From Cymbomonas tetramitiformis (taxonomy: Eukaryota; Chlorophyta; Pyramimonadophyceae; Pyramimonadales; Pyramimonadaceae), in assembly GCA_001247695.2 (NCBI GenBank), contig LGRX02028848.1:1-12716 (forward strand): DNA of 12,716 nucleotides, in the 5' to 3' direction. Below, one piece after another: positions 6,549 through 12,716 of the stretch. Positions within the stretch are counted from its first letter, which is position 1. Every line of letters begins with the position of its first letter. The notes below the pieces were generated by a model. The model was not told the origin of the DNA and made no database searches. It saw only the letters and a program-made list of their open reading frames with translations. A program made the translations under genes and the position numbers.

Positions 6549-9179
6549 GTGGGCCCCGAGTGGACCCTCAAATTTCAGGACTTCTGGGGTGAGGAGTACA
6601 AGAAGGAGATGACGACTGCTCTACCGAACATTGATAGTCTCAGACATGATCCCCAAGATGAGGCCAACATCAACCTGGACCCTGAGCTGAGCAAGAAGGG
6701 GCCGCCCTGCCAGCGCATCTACAAGAAGTCAGCAGAGGAACTCCGCCAACTTCGAGAGCGCGTCGAGACCTTAATGTCCAAGGGCTACATCCGACCCTCG
6801 TCCAGCCCTTATGCAGCTCCCTGCCTGATGGTTCCCAAACCAGGGAACCCCAAGGAGCTGCGACTGGTGATCGATTACCGGCTTCTTAGCCGCCAGACAG
6901 TGAAGGACAAGTACCCTCTTCCAGACATCCAGATGATGTTCGACGAGATGCAGGGTGCGAAGTTCTTCTCCTCATTCGACGCGGTGGATGGCTTCTGGCA
7001 AGTCCCGATGGCTCCAGGAGACGTCGAGAAGACCGCCTTCACCACCCAGATGGGGTCATATGAGTGGTTGGTCATGCCACAGGGACTGCAGAACTCGCCA
7101 TCTCAGTATCAGCGACGAATGGAGCGGGCTCTGGGCCATCTCCCCTTTGTCCGGATCTTCATTGATGACGTGGTCGTTTTCAGCAACACCGCCGCAGAGC
7201 ACTACGAACACGTCAAGCAGTTGCTCCTGACGTGCAGGGAGAAGGGCGTCTTCCTCAAAAGGTCCAAGTGTCAACTGTTGAAGAAATCCTTGCGGTTCCT
7301 TGGTCACTGCATTTCCGCGGACGGCTGTAGACCCCAACATGACAAGGTGGCTGCAGTGAGAGACTGGCCAGAGCTGGAGACGGTTACCCACGTCAGGCAA
7401 TTCTTGGGCCTGGCGGGGTATTACCGCAGATTTATTCACTGCTTCTCCGAGATCGCTCAGCCCCTCACCCGGCTGACCAAATCGGACGTACCCTGGGAGT
7501 GGGGTCCCATGCAGCAGTGGGCCTTCGAGGAACTGAAGAAGGCCCTCACCTCAGCACCAGTTCTCGCCTTACCCAACATTAAGGGTGCCGCAGACGGCAC
7601 AGCACCTTTTGTGGTGCAGACGGACGCCAGTGGCATCGCCCTTGGGGGAGTGCTGATGCAAGACAACGGAGATGGTCTCGGCCTGCGCGTGATAGCATAC
7701 GAGAGCCGCCAGTTCTCAGCTGCTGAGCAGAACTACCACACTGGCGAGCGAGAACTAGGCGCCCTGCACCACTGTACCATCGTCACCTGGCGGCATTACC
7801 TCATCTTCACCAACTTCCGCATCCAGGGCGATCACCGCCCCCTTGAATGGCTGATGGAACCTGGGAGAGAGCTCAGCCGCAGACAGGCGCGCTGGTACAT
7901 GGATCTGGTGGAGGTGGGAGTCCCGCGCATGGAGTACATCAAGGGGGCACTACTGCTGGTACCGGACGCCTTGTCCAGAAGACCTGACTTCAAGGACAAG
8001 GACGTTCGAGAAGGGTTGAAAGAAGCAGGAGTGATCGACCCCACCTCAGACCTGCCGAAGGACCCCCTGGCATCGCTGGAGTCTGAATGCTTCACCAGTT
8101 CACCACCCGCGGCTCATCCCCAATGGGCCCAGACGGTTGATTCTTGGCTTTCAGCAGTGGAAACCCTCTCTGTGGCGGAGCAAGCCATGGACCTGGGGGA
8201 GACCATCGCTCTCGTTAATCCGAAGCTCTATGAAGGGGCGAAGGGAGATGGCCTCGACTTCGACATGCCTGACTGGCCTGAAGCCAAAAGCGCGAAGCCG
8301 GCAGAAACTCCACGCGAACCCCCTGACCGAGCTCCACCTCGGATAAGGATAACGAGGAGCATGTCACGGGCTGGGAAAGCTTCTACGACCCCAGCACCTC
8401 CACAGTCAGTGTCACCGAAGACGCGAGCGCCTACATCACGAGCTAATACACCGGCGGCGCCTACTGACAAGCCGCCAGTGAGCTCACCACACCCACAGAA
8501 GACGCTCCAGCAGTCAGTTTCACCCTCGATCCTTCCCCCACAGAAGCGACAGGCTCGTCCCCTAGAGGACTCGCAGAATTGGCGTGTTCGAGCAGAGTAC
8601 TCCTCGAAGTACGCCGAGAAGTTTGGACCCTTCGACGTGGACGCCTGTTGTGACCTTGGCGGCCGCAACAGACAGGCGGATCGATTTTGGACAAACTGCC
8701 TTTCTGAGAAATGGAGGGGTCTTCGGGTTTGGTGCAATCCTCCATATAACTCCAAACACATCACTGTGGAGGCAATTCTGAACAAGTACATCGCAGAATG
8801 GAAGGCGGACCCGGAGAACACTTCTGCGGTCTTTGTCCTGCCAGATCACCAGTCCAAGCTCCCCGCGTGGCGCAAGCTATTCAGGAAGGCCAATATGCAG
8901 ATCGTGGAGGTCGTCCCTACTCACGACGACAAGGGCGAGCCTAATCAGTTCTTCGAGAACCCAGATGGGAAGGCTTTCGACCTCCGCTGGCCTGTATTGA
9001 TAGTGCACGCCCCTCCTGCCAAACCTCAGCCAGCACGCGTGAGACATCCGCGGACGACTCCCGCTGTGATAAGGACGGGTGAAGCGGCAGACTTCAGAGA
9101 CACGATCTCCCAGCAGTCAGACTCGAAGTTCCTGCGTGCGCTGAAAGCAGAGTACACCCGAGAGGGGTCACTCCGTTAA
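6549..9179 (+). CDS. pol: Ty3/gypsy pol: reverse transcriptase, RNase H and Dam-like methyltransferase domain
   Basis: This 876-codon part of the pol polyprotein copies element RNA into DNA and removes the RNA strand. RT spans about residues 62-262: RPSSSPYAAP, DYRLLSRQTVKDKYPLP, catalytic D144 (SSFDAVDGFW), LVMPQGLQNSPSQYQR and FIDDVVVFS with the catalytic pair D206-D207, then FLGH. The RT tail LGLAGYYRRFI and APVLALPN follows. RNase H spans about 350-478: D359 (QTDASG), the acidic GERELGAL, D428 (GDHRPLEW) and D473 (PDALSRRPD). A Pro/Ser/Thr-rich linker covers about 576-672. The Dam-like domain spans about 676-823. The frame is open upstream to 6492, so the ATG at 6549 is only the first Met. 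The protease normally found before RT is missing. The TAA at 9177-9179 falls in the lead-in to integrase and the downstream integrase is in the same phase, so it is probably a disabling mutation and not the natural end. Confidence 0.93.
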   Translation: MGPEWTLKFQDFWGEEYKKEMTTALPNIDSLRHDPQDEANINLDPELSKKGPPCQRIYKKSAEELRQLRERVETLMSKGYIRPSSSPYAAPCLMVPKPGNPKELRLVIDYRLLSRQTVKDKYPLPDIQMMFDEMQGAKFFSSFDAVDGFWQVPMAPGDVEKTAFTTQMGSYEWLVMPQGLQNSPSQYQRRMERALGHLPFVRIFIDDVVVFSNTAAEHYEHVKQLLLTCREKGVFLKRSKCQLLKKSLRFLGHCISADGCRPQHDKVAAVRDWPELETVTHVRQFLGLAGYYRRFIHCFSEIAQPLTRLTKSDVPWEWGPMQQWAFEELKKALTSAPVLALPNIKGAADGTAPFVVQTDASGIALGGVLMQDNGDGLGLRVIAYESRQFSAAEQNYHTGERELGALHHCTIVTWRHYLIFTNFRIQGDHRPLEWLMEPGRELSRRQARWYMDLVEVGVPRMEYIKGALLLVPDALSRRPDFKDKDVREGLKEAGVIDPTSDLPKDPLASLESECFTSSPPAAHPQWAQTVDSWLSAVETLSVAEQAMDLGETIALVNPKLYEGAKGDGLDFDMPDWPEAKSAKPAETPREPPDRAPPRIRITRSMSRAGKASTTPAPPQSVSPKTRAPTSRANTPAAPTDKPPVSSPHPQKTLQQSVSPSILPPQKRQARPLEDSQNWRVRAEYSSKYAEKFGPFDVDACCDLGGRNRQADRFWTNCLSEKWRGLRVWCNPPYNSKHITVEAILNKYIAEWKADPENTSAVFVLPDHQSKLPAWRKLFRKANMQIVEVVPTHDDKGEPNQFFENPDGKAFDLRWPVLIVHAPPAKPQPARVRHPRTTPAVIRTGEAADFRDTISQQSDSKFLRALKAEYTREGSLR
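8574..9017 (+). other. Dam-like (N6-adenine type) methyltransferase domain between RNase H and integrase
   Basis: Residues about 676-823 of the 6549 frame. Visible motifs are FGPFDVDACCD (692-702), RFW (712-714), WRGLRVWCNPPY (722-733; NPPY codons at 8736-8747), a strand-like AVFVLPDHQSKLPAW, and LRWPVLIVHAPP at the end. FxVDxxAD-like start, W-G-x-x-V-W-x-NPPY, and a VLP-plus-W element are the pattern of phage Dam-type methyltransferases and of the Dam-like domain in DIRS retroelements. NPPY is the motif IV signature of amino-group DNA methyltransferases. No separate glycine-rich SAM motif is obvious, which is common in this short family, so activity cannot be assumed. The position inside a Ty3/gypsy pol, after RNase H, matches sequences I recall from algal gypsy elements, not checked here. 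Confidence 0.7.
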
Positions 9180-10121
9180 CTGCGGGAGAAAGTGAAGGCA
9201 GCGCCGCATCAATGCCTACAGGACTTCAGGCTGGTGGGTGAGGTAGTTTGGAGAACCGCAGCAGGAAGGTATCAGTTGGTGCTGGGGGAGGATTCTCCAC
9301 TTCGGGAGGTAGTGATTTGTCATGCCCACGAGTCATTGTCCTCAGGTCACACTGGAAGAGACAAAACTCTGGAAAGAGTGCTGCGCCGCTTCTATTGGCG
9401 TGGTGCTGCAGAGGACGTAGGCACCTGAGTAGCATCCTGCGCAGTGTGCCAATCCGTGAGACCACGGGGAACTTACCCGGATGGGCTGCTGAATCCTCAC
9501 AGCATCCCGAACAGACCATGGCAAGATGTCGCAGTGGACTTCATCACCGGCTTACCAGTATCAGAGAGAGGTAACGACGCCTTCGTGGCCTTCACGTGCA
9601 AGCTGACGAAGATGGTCCACGTCGTACCAATGAACTTCGGGGACAGCTCTGCAGCTGTAGTGGCCAGGATCTACTTTGACTCGGTGTGGCGCTTGCATGG
9701 CGCGCCTATGAAGATCGTCTCTGACCGTGATCCGCGGTTTCAGGATGCCTTCTGGCAGGAACTCATGAGACTAATGGGTGTTAGTAAAAGTGGCTCGCAC
9801 TACGCCGTACAACCCTAGGTCTGACGGCCAGGCGGAACACAGCAACAGAGTTATTGAGGACATGCTCAGGTCCTTCGTAGACGCCAATGTGGAGGACTGG
9901 GACTTGTACACCACTAACGTGGAGTTTGCAATCAATGACTCCAGAAGTGAGTATACTGGCTTCACACCATTTGAGCTGGTGTTTGGGTTCTCGCCGCTGT
10001 CACAGTTGGACCTTTTCCTAGAGGCCGCACAGTCCACCGCTGGGCGACGAACAGGGGGAGTAGGTACCGCACACGAAGTGGCCGCGAAATTTCGTCGCAG
10101 CTGCGGGACGCTAGACAGCGG
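9180..10121 (+). pseudogene. Integrase zinc finger and DDE core, broken by a nonsense codon and two frameshifts
   Basis: The zinc-binding module has His codons at 9327 and 9348 (CHAHESLSSGHTG) and the CAVC pair at 9438 and 9447, but an in-frame TGA (9426-9428) sits between them, where integrases usually have an aromatic or hydrophobic residue before V-x-SC. The core shows D (VDFITGLP, 9537), D (SDRDPRF, 9723) and E (DGQAEHSNR, 9835), so the catalytic triad is present at DNA level. The phase changes at an A4 run (9786-9789), consistent with one extra base, and returns to the original phase near 10091-10098, consistent with one lost base. Together with the TAA at 9177 this makes four lesions within about 0.92 kb. 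Without readthrough and shifts no integrase can be made from this copy. Confidence 0.88.
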
Positions 10122-11579
10122 TTGGAGCTGGCTCAACAGCGACAGCGCGAGCAGTTTGATCGCAGGCACGGACAGCGAGAGTATGCTGTTGGAGATCTGG
10201 TCTGGATAGAAGCGAAACACCTTACAGAGAAGGTGATGGATCGCTCCATCTGTAGGAAGTTGACCAAACGCTGGCATGGACCAGTCCCCGTGACCGAACG
10301 CTTCTTCAGTGATATGCAGATGACCATGCCAGAGGCCGACAGGGGAGCCCCAGTAGCCTACCGCCTACGCCTCCCTCCTCACTGGCGGATACATGACGTG
10401 TTCGCTCAACACCGCCTCAAGCCGTACACCAGCGGTCAAGCCGCTTTCGCCGCACGTGATCACCTGGCAGTACCTGAAGAGGTGGTAGTGGACGGTCAGA
10501 AGGAAGCACATGTTGAGCGCATCCTTGCACGCCGAGTACGGTCTGTTCGAGGAAAAGAGGTGGAAGAATGGAAAGTTCGCTGGACTGGCTACTCTAAAGC
10601 TCATGACCAATGGAGGACGCGTGACAAACTCGAACGCGGAGGTCCACTTCAACAGCTTCGTGAATTTGAACAAGCGAGGCTGCGCATGGAAGCACAAGTT
10701 CGCGACGAAGCCACTCGGCGACGTGAGCAACGTGGCCGTCACTCTGCTCAAGCTGGGATGACTCTGGCTCACCTCATCACTAATCCCTGTGATGAGCTGG
10801 ACCAGCTCGAACAGATGGAACAGGATACCCCTCTCCTGTGGGAACGTCAAGAACGCACAGAGGATGGGTCGTTGGCACTGGTGACAGAGCTACTGGCGAT
10901 CCAGACGGAAGCAACCCGCATGCCCAGAATTCTTGTACTTTTCAGTGGTACCGGATCGGTAGAAAGAGAATTCCTGAATTGCTTCCCCTCCGCTTCAGTG
11001 GTGACTCTCGACTCCGAACACATCTGGCATCCCACTCACGTGCAAGACATCCTACAGTGGGACTACAAACAATACCCGCCTGGATTCTTCGATGTCGTTT
11101 GGGCTAGTCCCCCCTGCAGACAGTACAGTCAAGCGCGCACCACTGGAGGACCCCCTGATCTTCCCCAAGCTGACAAAATCGTACGACGGGCATTGCAGAT
11201 CATTGACTACTTGGAGCCAAAACATTGGTTCATGGAGAACCCCAGAGGTCGCTTCCCCAACGCGCTGCGGCTCCGCCCCATGATGCGCCAGCTTCCTCCC
11301 CCGCTGGTGTGTACCTACTGCATGTACGGTACGCAGTACATGAAGCCCACCTGCATATGGACGAATTCAGCACCACCCACGCCCTTGCTACGCTGCACTG
11401 CTTCGACACCATGTGCGTGCAGATGGGCAACCGGTGCTCATCCAGAGACTGCTCAGCTGGGACCTCATCCGCAGCAGACTGGAGCGGGCCAATCCGCGAG
11501 CGTATATCCCGTACCAGCGCCCCTGCTGCGACAACTTTTCCGACATTTACGCCTCCGCAAGACTGAAGACCCGCTTTAG
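10122..11579 (+). CDS. pol: 3' part of pol: integrase C-terminal GPY/F-like module, chromodomain and C5-cytosine methyltransferase
   Basis: This is the same phase as the 6549 frame. The position 10122 is a TTG inside the polyprotein and is not a natural start; the module is the tail of the larger product. Residues are counted from 10122. Residues 20-101 give the GPY/F-like module (YAVGDLVWIEAKHL, RKLTKRWHGPVPV, AYRLRLPP, HDVFAQHRLKPY). Residues about 128-176 are a chromodomain (HVERILARR, WKVRWTGYSKAHDQW). The usual WEP is WRT here and the first cage aromatic appears to be missing, as in some retroelement chromodomains. A charged, probably helical Arg/Glu/Gln segment (about 175-208) links to the methyltransferase (about 268-476). 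The stop is TAA at 11577-11579, 187 bp before the LTR start, as expected for the end of pol. No lesion is visible in 486 codons. How it would be translated from this copy, with integrase broken, is unclear. Confidence 0.88.
   Translation: MELAQQRQREQFDRRHGQREYAVGDLVWIEAKHLTEKVMDRSICRKLTKRWHGPVPVTERFFSDMQMTMPEADRGAPVAYRLRLPPHWRIHDVFAQHRLKPYTSGQAAFAARDHLAVPEEVVVDGQKEAHVERILARRVRSVRGKEVEEWKVRWTGYSKAHDQWRTRDKLERGGPLQQLREFEQARLRMEAQVRDEATRRREQRGRHSAQAGMTLAHLITNPCDELDQLEQMEQDTPLLWERQERTEDGSLALVTELLAIQTEATRMPRILVLFSGTGSVEREFLNCFPSASVVTLDSEHIWHPTHVQDILQWDYKQYPPGFFDVVWASPPCRQYSQARTTGGPPDLPQADKIVRRALQIIDYLEPKHWFMENPRGRFPNALRLRPMMRQLPPPLVCTYCMYGTQYMKPTCIWTNSAPPTPLLRCTASTPCACRWATGAHPETAQLGPHPQQTGAGQSASVYPVPAPLLRQLFRHLRLRKTEDPL
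10923..11549 (+). other. C5-cytosine methyltransferase domain, small phage-type, fused after the chromodomain
   Basis: Counted from 10122: motif I ILVLFSGTGSVEREF (270-284) for SAM binding; an acidic strand end VVTLDSEH; DILQWDYKQYPPGFFDVVWASPPC with motif IV PPC, the catalytic Cys codon at 11115-11117; IIDYLEPKHWFMENPRG with the motif VI Glu (ENP, residues 372-374); YMKPTCIWTN in the place where relatives have a basic R-K-R-x-R-I-W-T-N motif; and AQLGPHPQ plus VYPVPAPLL near the end as the motif X-like region. This is the compact type seen in phages, large viruses and algal/dinoflagellate proteins, and it lacks the domains of DNMT1 or DNMT3. The change of basic residues in the IWTN motif (M-K-P-T-C) could affect activity. 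All main catalytic residues are present. Confidence 0.82.
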
Positions 11580-11753
11580 ATTCCAAGCGGCACCCTCCTT
11601 CGTGAAAGTGGTGCCCTGGTAGCGGCAGGCAAGTTGTGCTCGAAGAGGAACCAGAGAACCTAAGAACTGGAAACAGAAAGGAACCAGAAAACCTAAGAAC
11701 TGGAACTTAGATGGGTACCTTAGCGGAGTGATCCCAGGAGGTAGACCACTCCT
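11580..11753 (+). other. Pol 3' untranslated segment with a 33-bp tandem duplication
   Basis: Between the pol stop and the polypurine tract there is no gene. GGAACCAGAGAACCTAAGAA at 11647 is repeated with one change at 11680, a period of 33 bp. A weak hairpin GGCACC/GGTGCC lies at 11589-11615. Confidence 0.7.
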
Positions 11754-11765
11754 AAGGGGGGAGAG
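11754..11765 (+). promoter_or_regulatory. Polypurine tract (plus-strand primer) next to the 3' LTR
   Basis: AAGGGGGGAGAG is an uninterrupted purine run ending two bases before TGTGCC. In Ty3/gypsy elements such a run resists RNase H and primes plus-strand DNA directly upstream of the 3' LTR. Its position 175 bp after the pol stop fits. Confidence 0.8.
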
Positions 11766-11766
11766 T

Positions 11767-12422
11767 TGTGCCCGGAGGCACAGCGTGAGCCGATATGCCT
11801 ATGCGTCCGTATGTGTGTCATCGGGAGTAATCTGGGATTGGCACGATGACAGTGAAATTGGGCTTGAAATCACGATGAGAATGAGTACCAGATGTCCGGG
11901 GTATGACACTATGACACTATGACACTATAGTAGTATGACAGTACTGTGGGGGGTGGCATCGTGGCACTCAGTCAGACCCTCGAAGAATGGTCAGATTCGC
12001 ATCGGGGTCGAAAAGACAATGAAATCGAATATCAGATGTCAGGGCTATATATATATGACAGTATGACAGTATGACAGTACAGTAGTATGACAGTACTGTG
12101 TGGCAGTCATCGTGTCAGTCTGTCGACATAGCATCAGAATCGAGAATGACGAATCGGAATTAGAAATGAGATCGGATCGGGAATTGAACGTTGAGCCGAA
12201 GTGTGACATCGGCTGCCGAGTGGTTGACCCTGCAACCTGAGTGACGAGTGAATAAGTGGAGCACTTGAGAAGTGTTTAGCCTTCAGAACTCGGAACCGAA
12301 TTATCGTTTGTACCTCAATCTGGCCCTGATCCAGTATATTATAAAATCCGAATTGTGTACCTTTGCACGTTCAATCAAAAACATATTTCCGAGCATCTGT
12401 CGTAGTGCCCCACCCAGGCACA
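11767..12422 (+). repeat. Putative 3' LTR (start well supported, end uncertain)
   Basis: It starts TGTGCC right after the polypurine tract; the first 16 bases (11767-11782) are themselves an inverted repeat, TGTGCC-CGGA-GGCACA. No second LTR exists in the window, so the end cannot be fixed by comparison. I place it at 12422 because GGCACA at 12417-12422 would give TGTGCC...GGCACA termini and a 656-bp LTR. This overlaps a possible Pol III transcript on the minus strand (12377-12576), so an earlier end is equally possible. A TATA-like CTATATATATAT lies at 12045-12056. Confidence 0.5.
11885..12115 (+). repeat. Diverged 152-bp duplication with TATGACAC/TATGACAG minisatellite inside the LTR
   Basis: TATGACAC occurs three times from 11912; TATGACAG occurs in series from about 12056. 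Both blocks end in TAGTATGACAGTACTGTG (11931 and 12083), 152 bp apart, and both are preceded by CAGATGTC (11889 and 12033) and followed by related GGCA-TC-GTG-rich sequence. So the LTR contains an internal tandem duplication in which the 8-bp unit differs by one base between halves (TATGACAC compared with TATGACAG). Confidence 0.8.
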
Positions 12423-12503
12423 CCAGCACTGCACGTCTGCAGGCGGGACGGCCGTCGCGTGCTCGTCAGCACTCTCCGCCACGCCTTAAATCTGCGCAAC
12501 CTA

Positions 12504-12576
12504 CACCCTTAGTGGGAATCGAACCCACGCGTGCGAGGTTCGTAGCCTAGCGCCGTACCAACTCGACCAACGCGTC
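12504..12576 (-). tRNA. tRNA-Arg(ACG)-like sequence with degenerate acceptor; possible SINE head
   Basis: On the minus strand the D arm (GTCG, AGTTGGTA, CGGC), the anticodon arm with loop CTACGAA (anticodon ACG, Arg) flanked by GG/CC, a 5-base variable region, and a perfect T arm (GTGGG, TTCGATT, CCCAC) follow in canonical spacing. Internal Pol III promoters are good: A box TGGTCGAGTTGG (12558-12569) and B box GGTTCGATTCC (12515-12525). However, the 7-base segments that should form the acceptor stem (12570-12576 and 12505-12511) do not pair, and the anticodon stem has one mismatch. A true functional tRNA is therefore unlikely. A T5 run on the minus strand (12377-12381) would end a Pol III transcript of about 200 nt, the size of a tRNA-derived SINE. 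Confidence 0.55.
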
Positions 12577-12696
12577 GCGAATGTACTTTATGAAATTTAT
12601 TTAGAAATTTATGATACAATATTCCACATTCCTGTGATGAACAAGATTACACAATCTATCACAAGGTCCAAGAAAAATTTCGCTTTGACCAGAGGC
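12577..12696. other. AT-rich non-coding DNA
   Basis: AT-rich sequence with a direct repeat of AAATTTAT (12594-12613 area). I see no gene. It contrasts with the GC-rich left end. Confidence 0.6.
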
Positions 12697-12716
12697 CGTT
12701 CATTAGCTAATGAACG
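12697..12716. repeat. Perfect 20-bp palindrome at the window edge
   Basis: CGTTCATTAG is followed directly by its reverse complement CTAATGAACG. Being cut at the window end, it may be the centre of a longer inverted repeat, a transposon terminus, or an isolated palindrome. Confidence 0.85.

Larger units (their letters stand above)
6504..12422 (+). mobile_element. 5'-incomplete Ty3/gypsy chromovirus-like LTR retrotransposon carrying two methyltransferase-like domains
   Basis: The domain order RT, RNase H, (Dam-like), integrase, chromodomain, (C5-methyltransferase) on the plus strand identifies the Ty3/gypsy order (integrase after RNase H) with a chromovirus-type integrase tail. All coding modules share one reading phase from 6492 to the TAA at 11577-11579, about 1,695 codons, apart from the frameshifted segment of about 9787-10097. 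A polypurine tract and a TGTGCC LTR start follow 175 to 188 bp after the stop. The left end is defined only by the loss of recognisable element sequence at the 26-bp repeat, and the right end is a guess based on a TGTGCC/GGCACA terminal pair. Gag, protease, primer-binding site and 5' LTR are missing, so this copy cannot be autonomous. Confidence 0.85.

Noticed and set aside
9177..9179. TAA as a natural gene boundary between RNase H/Dam-like and integrase
   Set aside because: Not excluded, but the same phase continues immediately with the integrase lead-in, and other lesions follow closely, so a nonsense mutation is more likely.
9426..9428. TGA read as tryptophan (variant genetic code)
   Set aside because: A single TGA in an element with another nonsense codon and two frameshifts is better explained by decay; the RT frame offers no supporting in-frame TGA.
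8574..11549. A bacterial restriction-modification or phage methyltransferase pair
   Set aside because: Both domains are in the same phase as a Ty3/gypsy pol with chromodomain and LTR; there is no endonuclease gene and no bacterial gene start.
12504..12530. Primer-binding site complementary to a tRNA 3' end
   Set aside because: The sequence matches a T arm in genomic tRNA order on the minus strand and lacks a TGG-plus-acceptor complement next to an LTR end.

Overview
The window looks like repeat-rich nuclear DNA of a eukaryote, most likely a unicellular alga (a green alga or a dinoflagellate). The basis is a Ty3/gypsy chromovirus polyprotein, a degraded Dam-like domain of the kind found in DIRS-type retroelements, a GC-rich satellite array and no bacterial gene organisation. 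The algal assignment is an inference of low certainty; no host housekeeping gene is present to test it.

Layout, left to right. Positions 1-2081 hold a GC-rich tandem array of about 475 bp per unit: four complete units and a partial fifth, cut by the left window edge. Positions 2082-3259 are GC-rich DNA with smaller imperfect tandem repeats and no convincing gene. From about 3480 to 4790 the plus strand becomes rich in A and C and poor in T, with a few stop-free hydrophilic frames of doubtful status. Positions 4850-5280 are AT-richer and non-coding, with short inverted repeats. Positions 5347-5751 encode a recognisable but orphaned Dam-like methyltransferase domain, followed by a cluster of hairpins (5758-5895), an exon-like acidic open frame (to 6071) and non-coding DNA to 6491.

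The centrepiece is a 5'-incomplete Ty3/gypsy LTR retrotransposon, about 6504 to about 12.4 kb, on the plus strand. One reading frame carries, in order: reverse transcriptase, RNase H, a proline-rich linker, a Dam-like (N6-adenine type) methyltransferase domain, integrase (zinc finger, DDE core, GPY/F-like C-terminus), a chromodomain, and a phage-type C5-cytosine methyltransferase domain. The integrase zinc finger and core are broken by two in-frame stops and two compensating frameshifts. The RT-RNaseH-Dam part (876 codons) and the chromodomain-C5-methyltransferase part are uninterrupted. A polypurine tract (11754-11765) and a putative 3' LTR starting TGTGCC at 11767 follow. No 5' LTR, primer-binding site, gag or protease was found upstream.

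If it was once functional, RT/RNase H would make the cDNA, integrase would insert it, the chromodomain would bias insertion to marked chromatin, and the two methyltransferase-like modules could methylate element DNA or target chromatin. That combination, two different DNA-methyltransferase folds in one pol polyprotein, is the most unusual thing here. The right end holds a tRNA-Arg-like sequence with a Pol III promoter on the minus strand (possible SINE head), AT-rich DNA, and a perfect 20-bp palindrome at the window edge.
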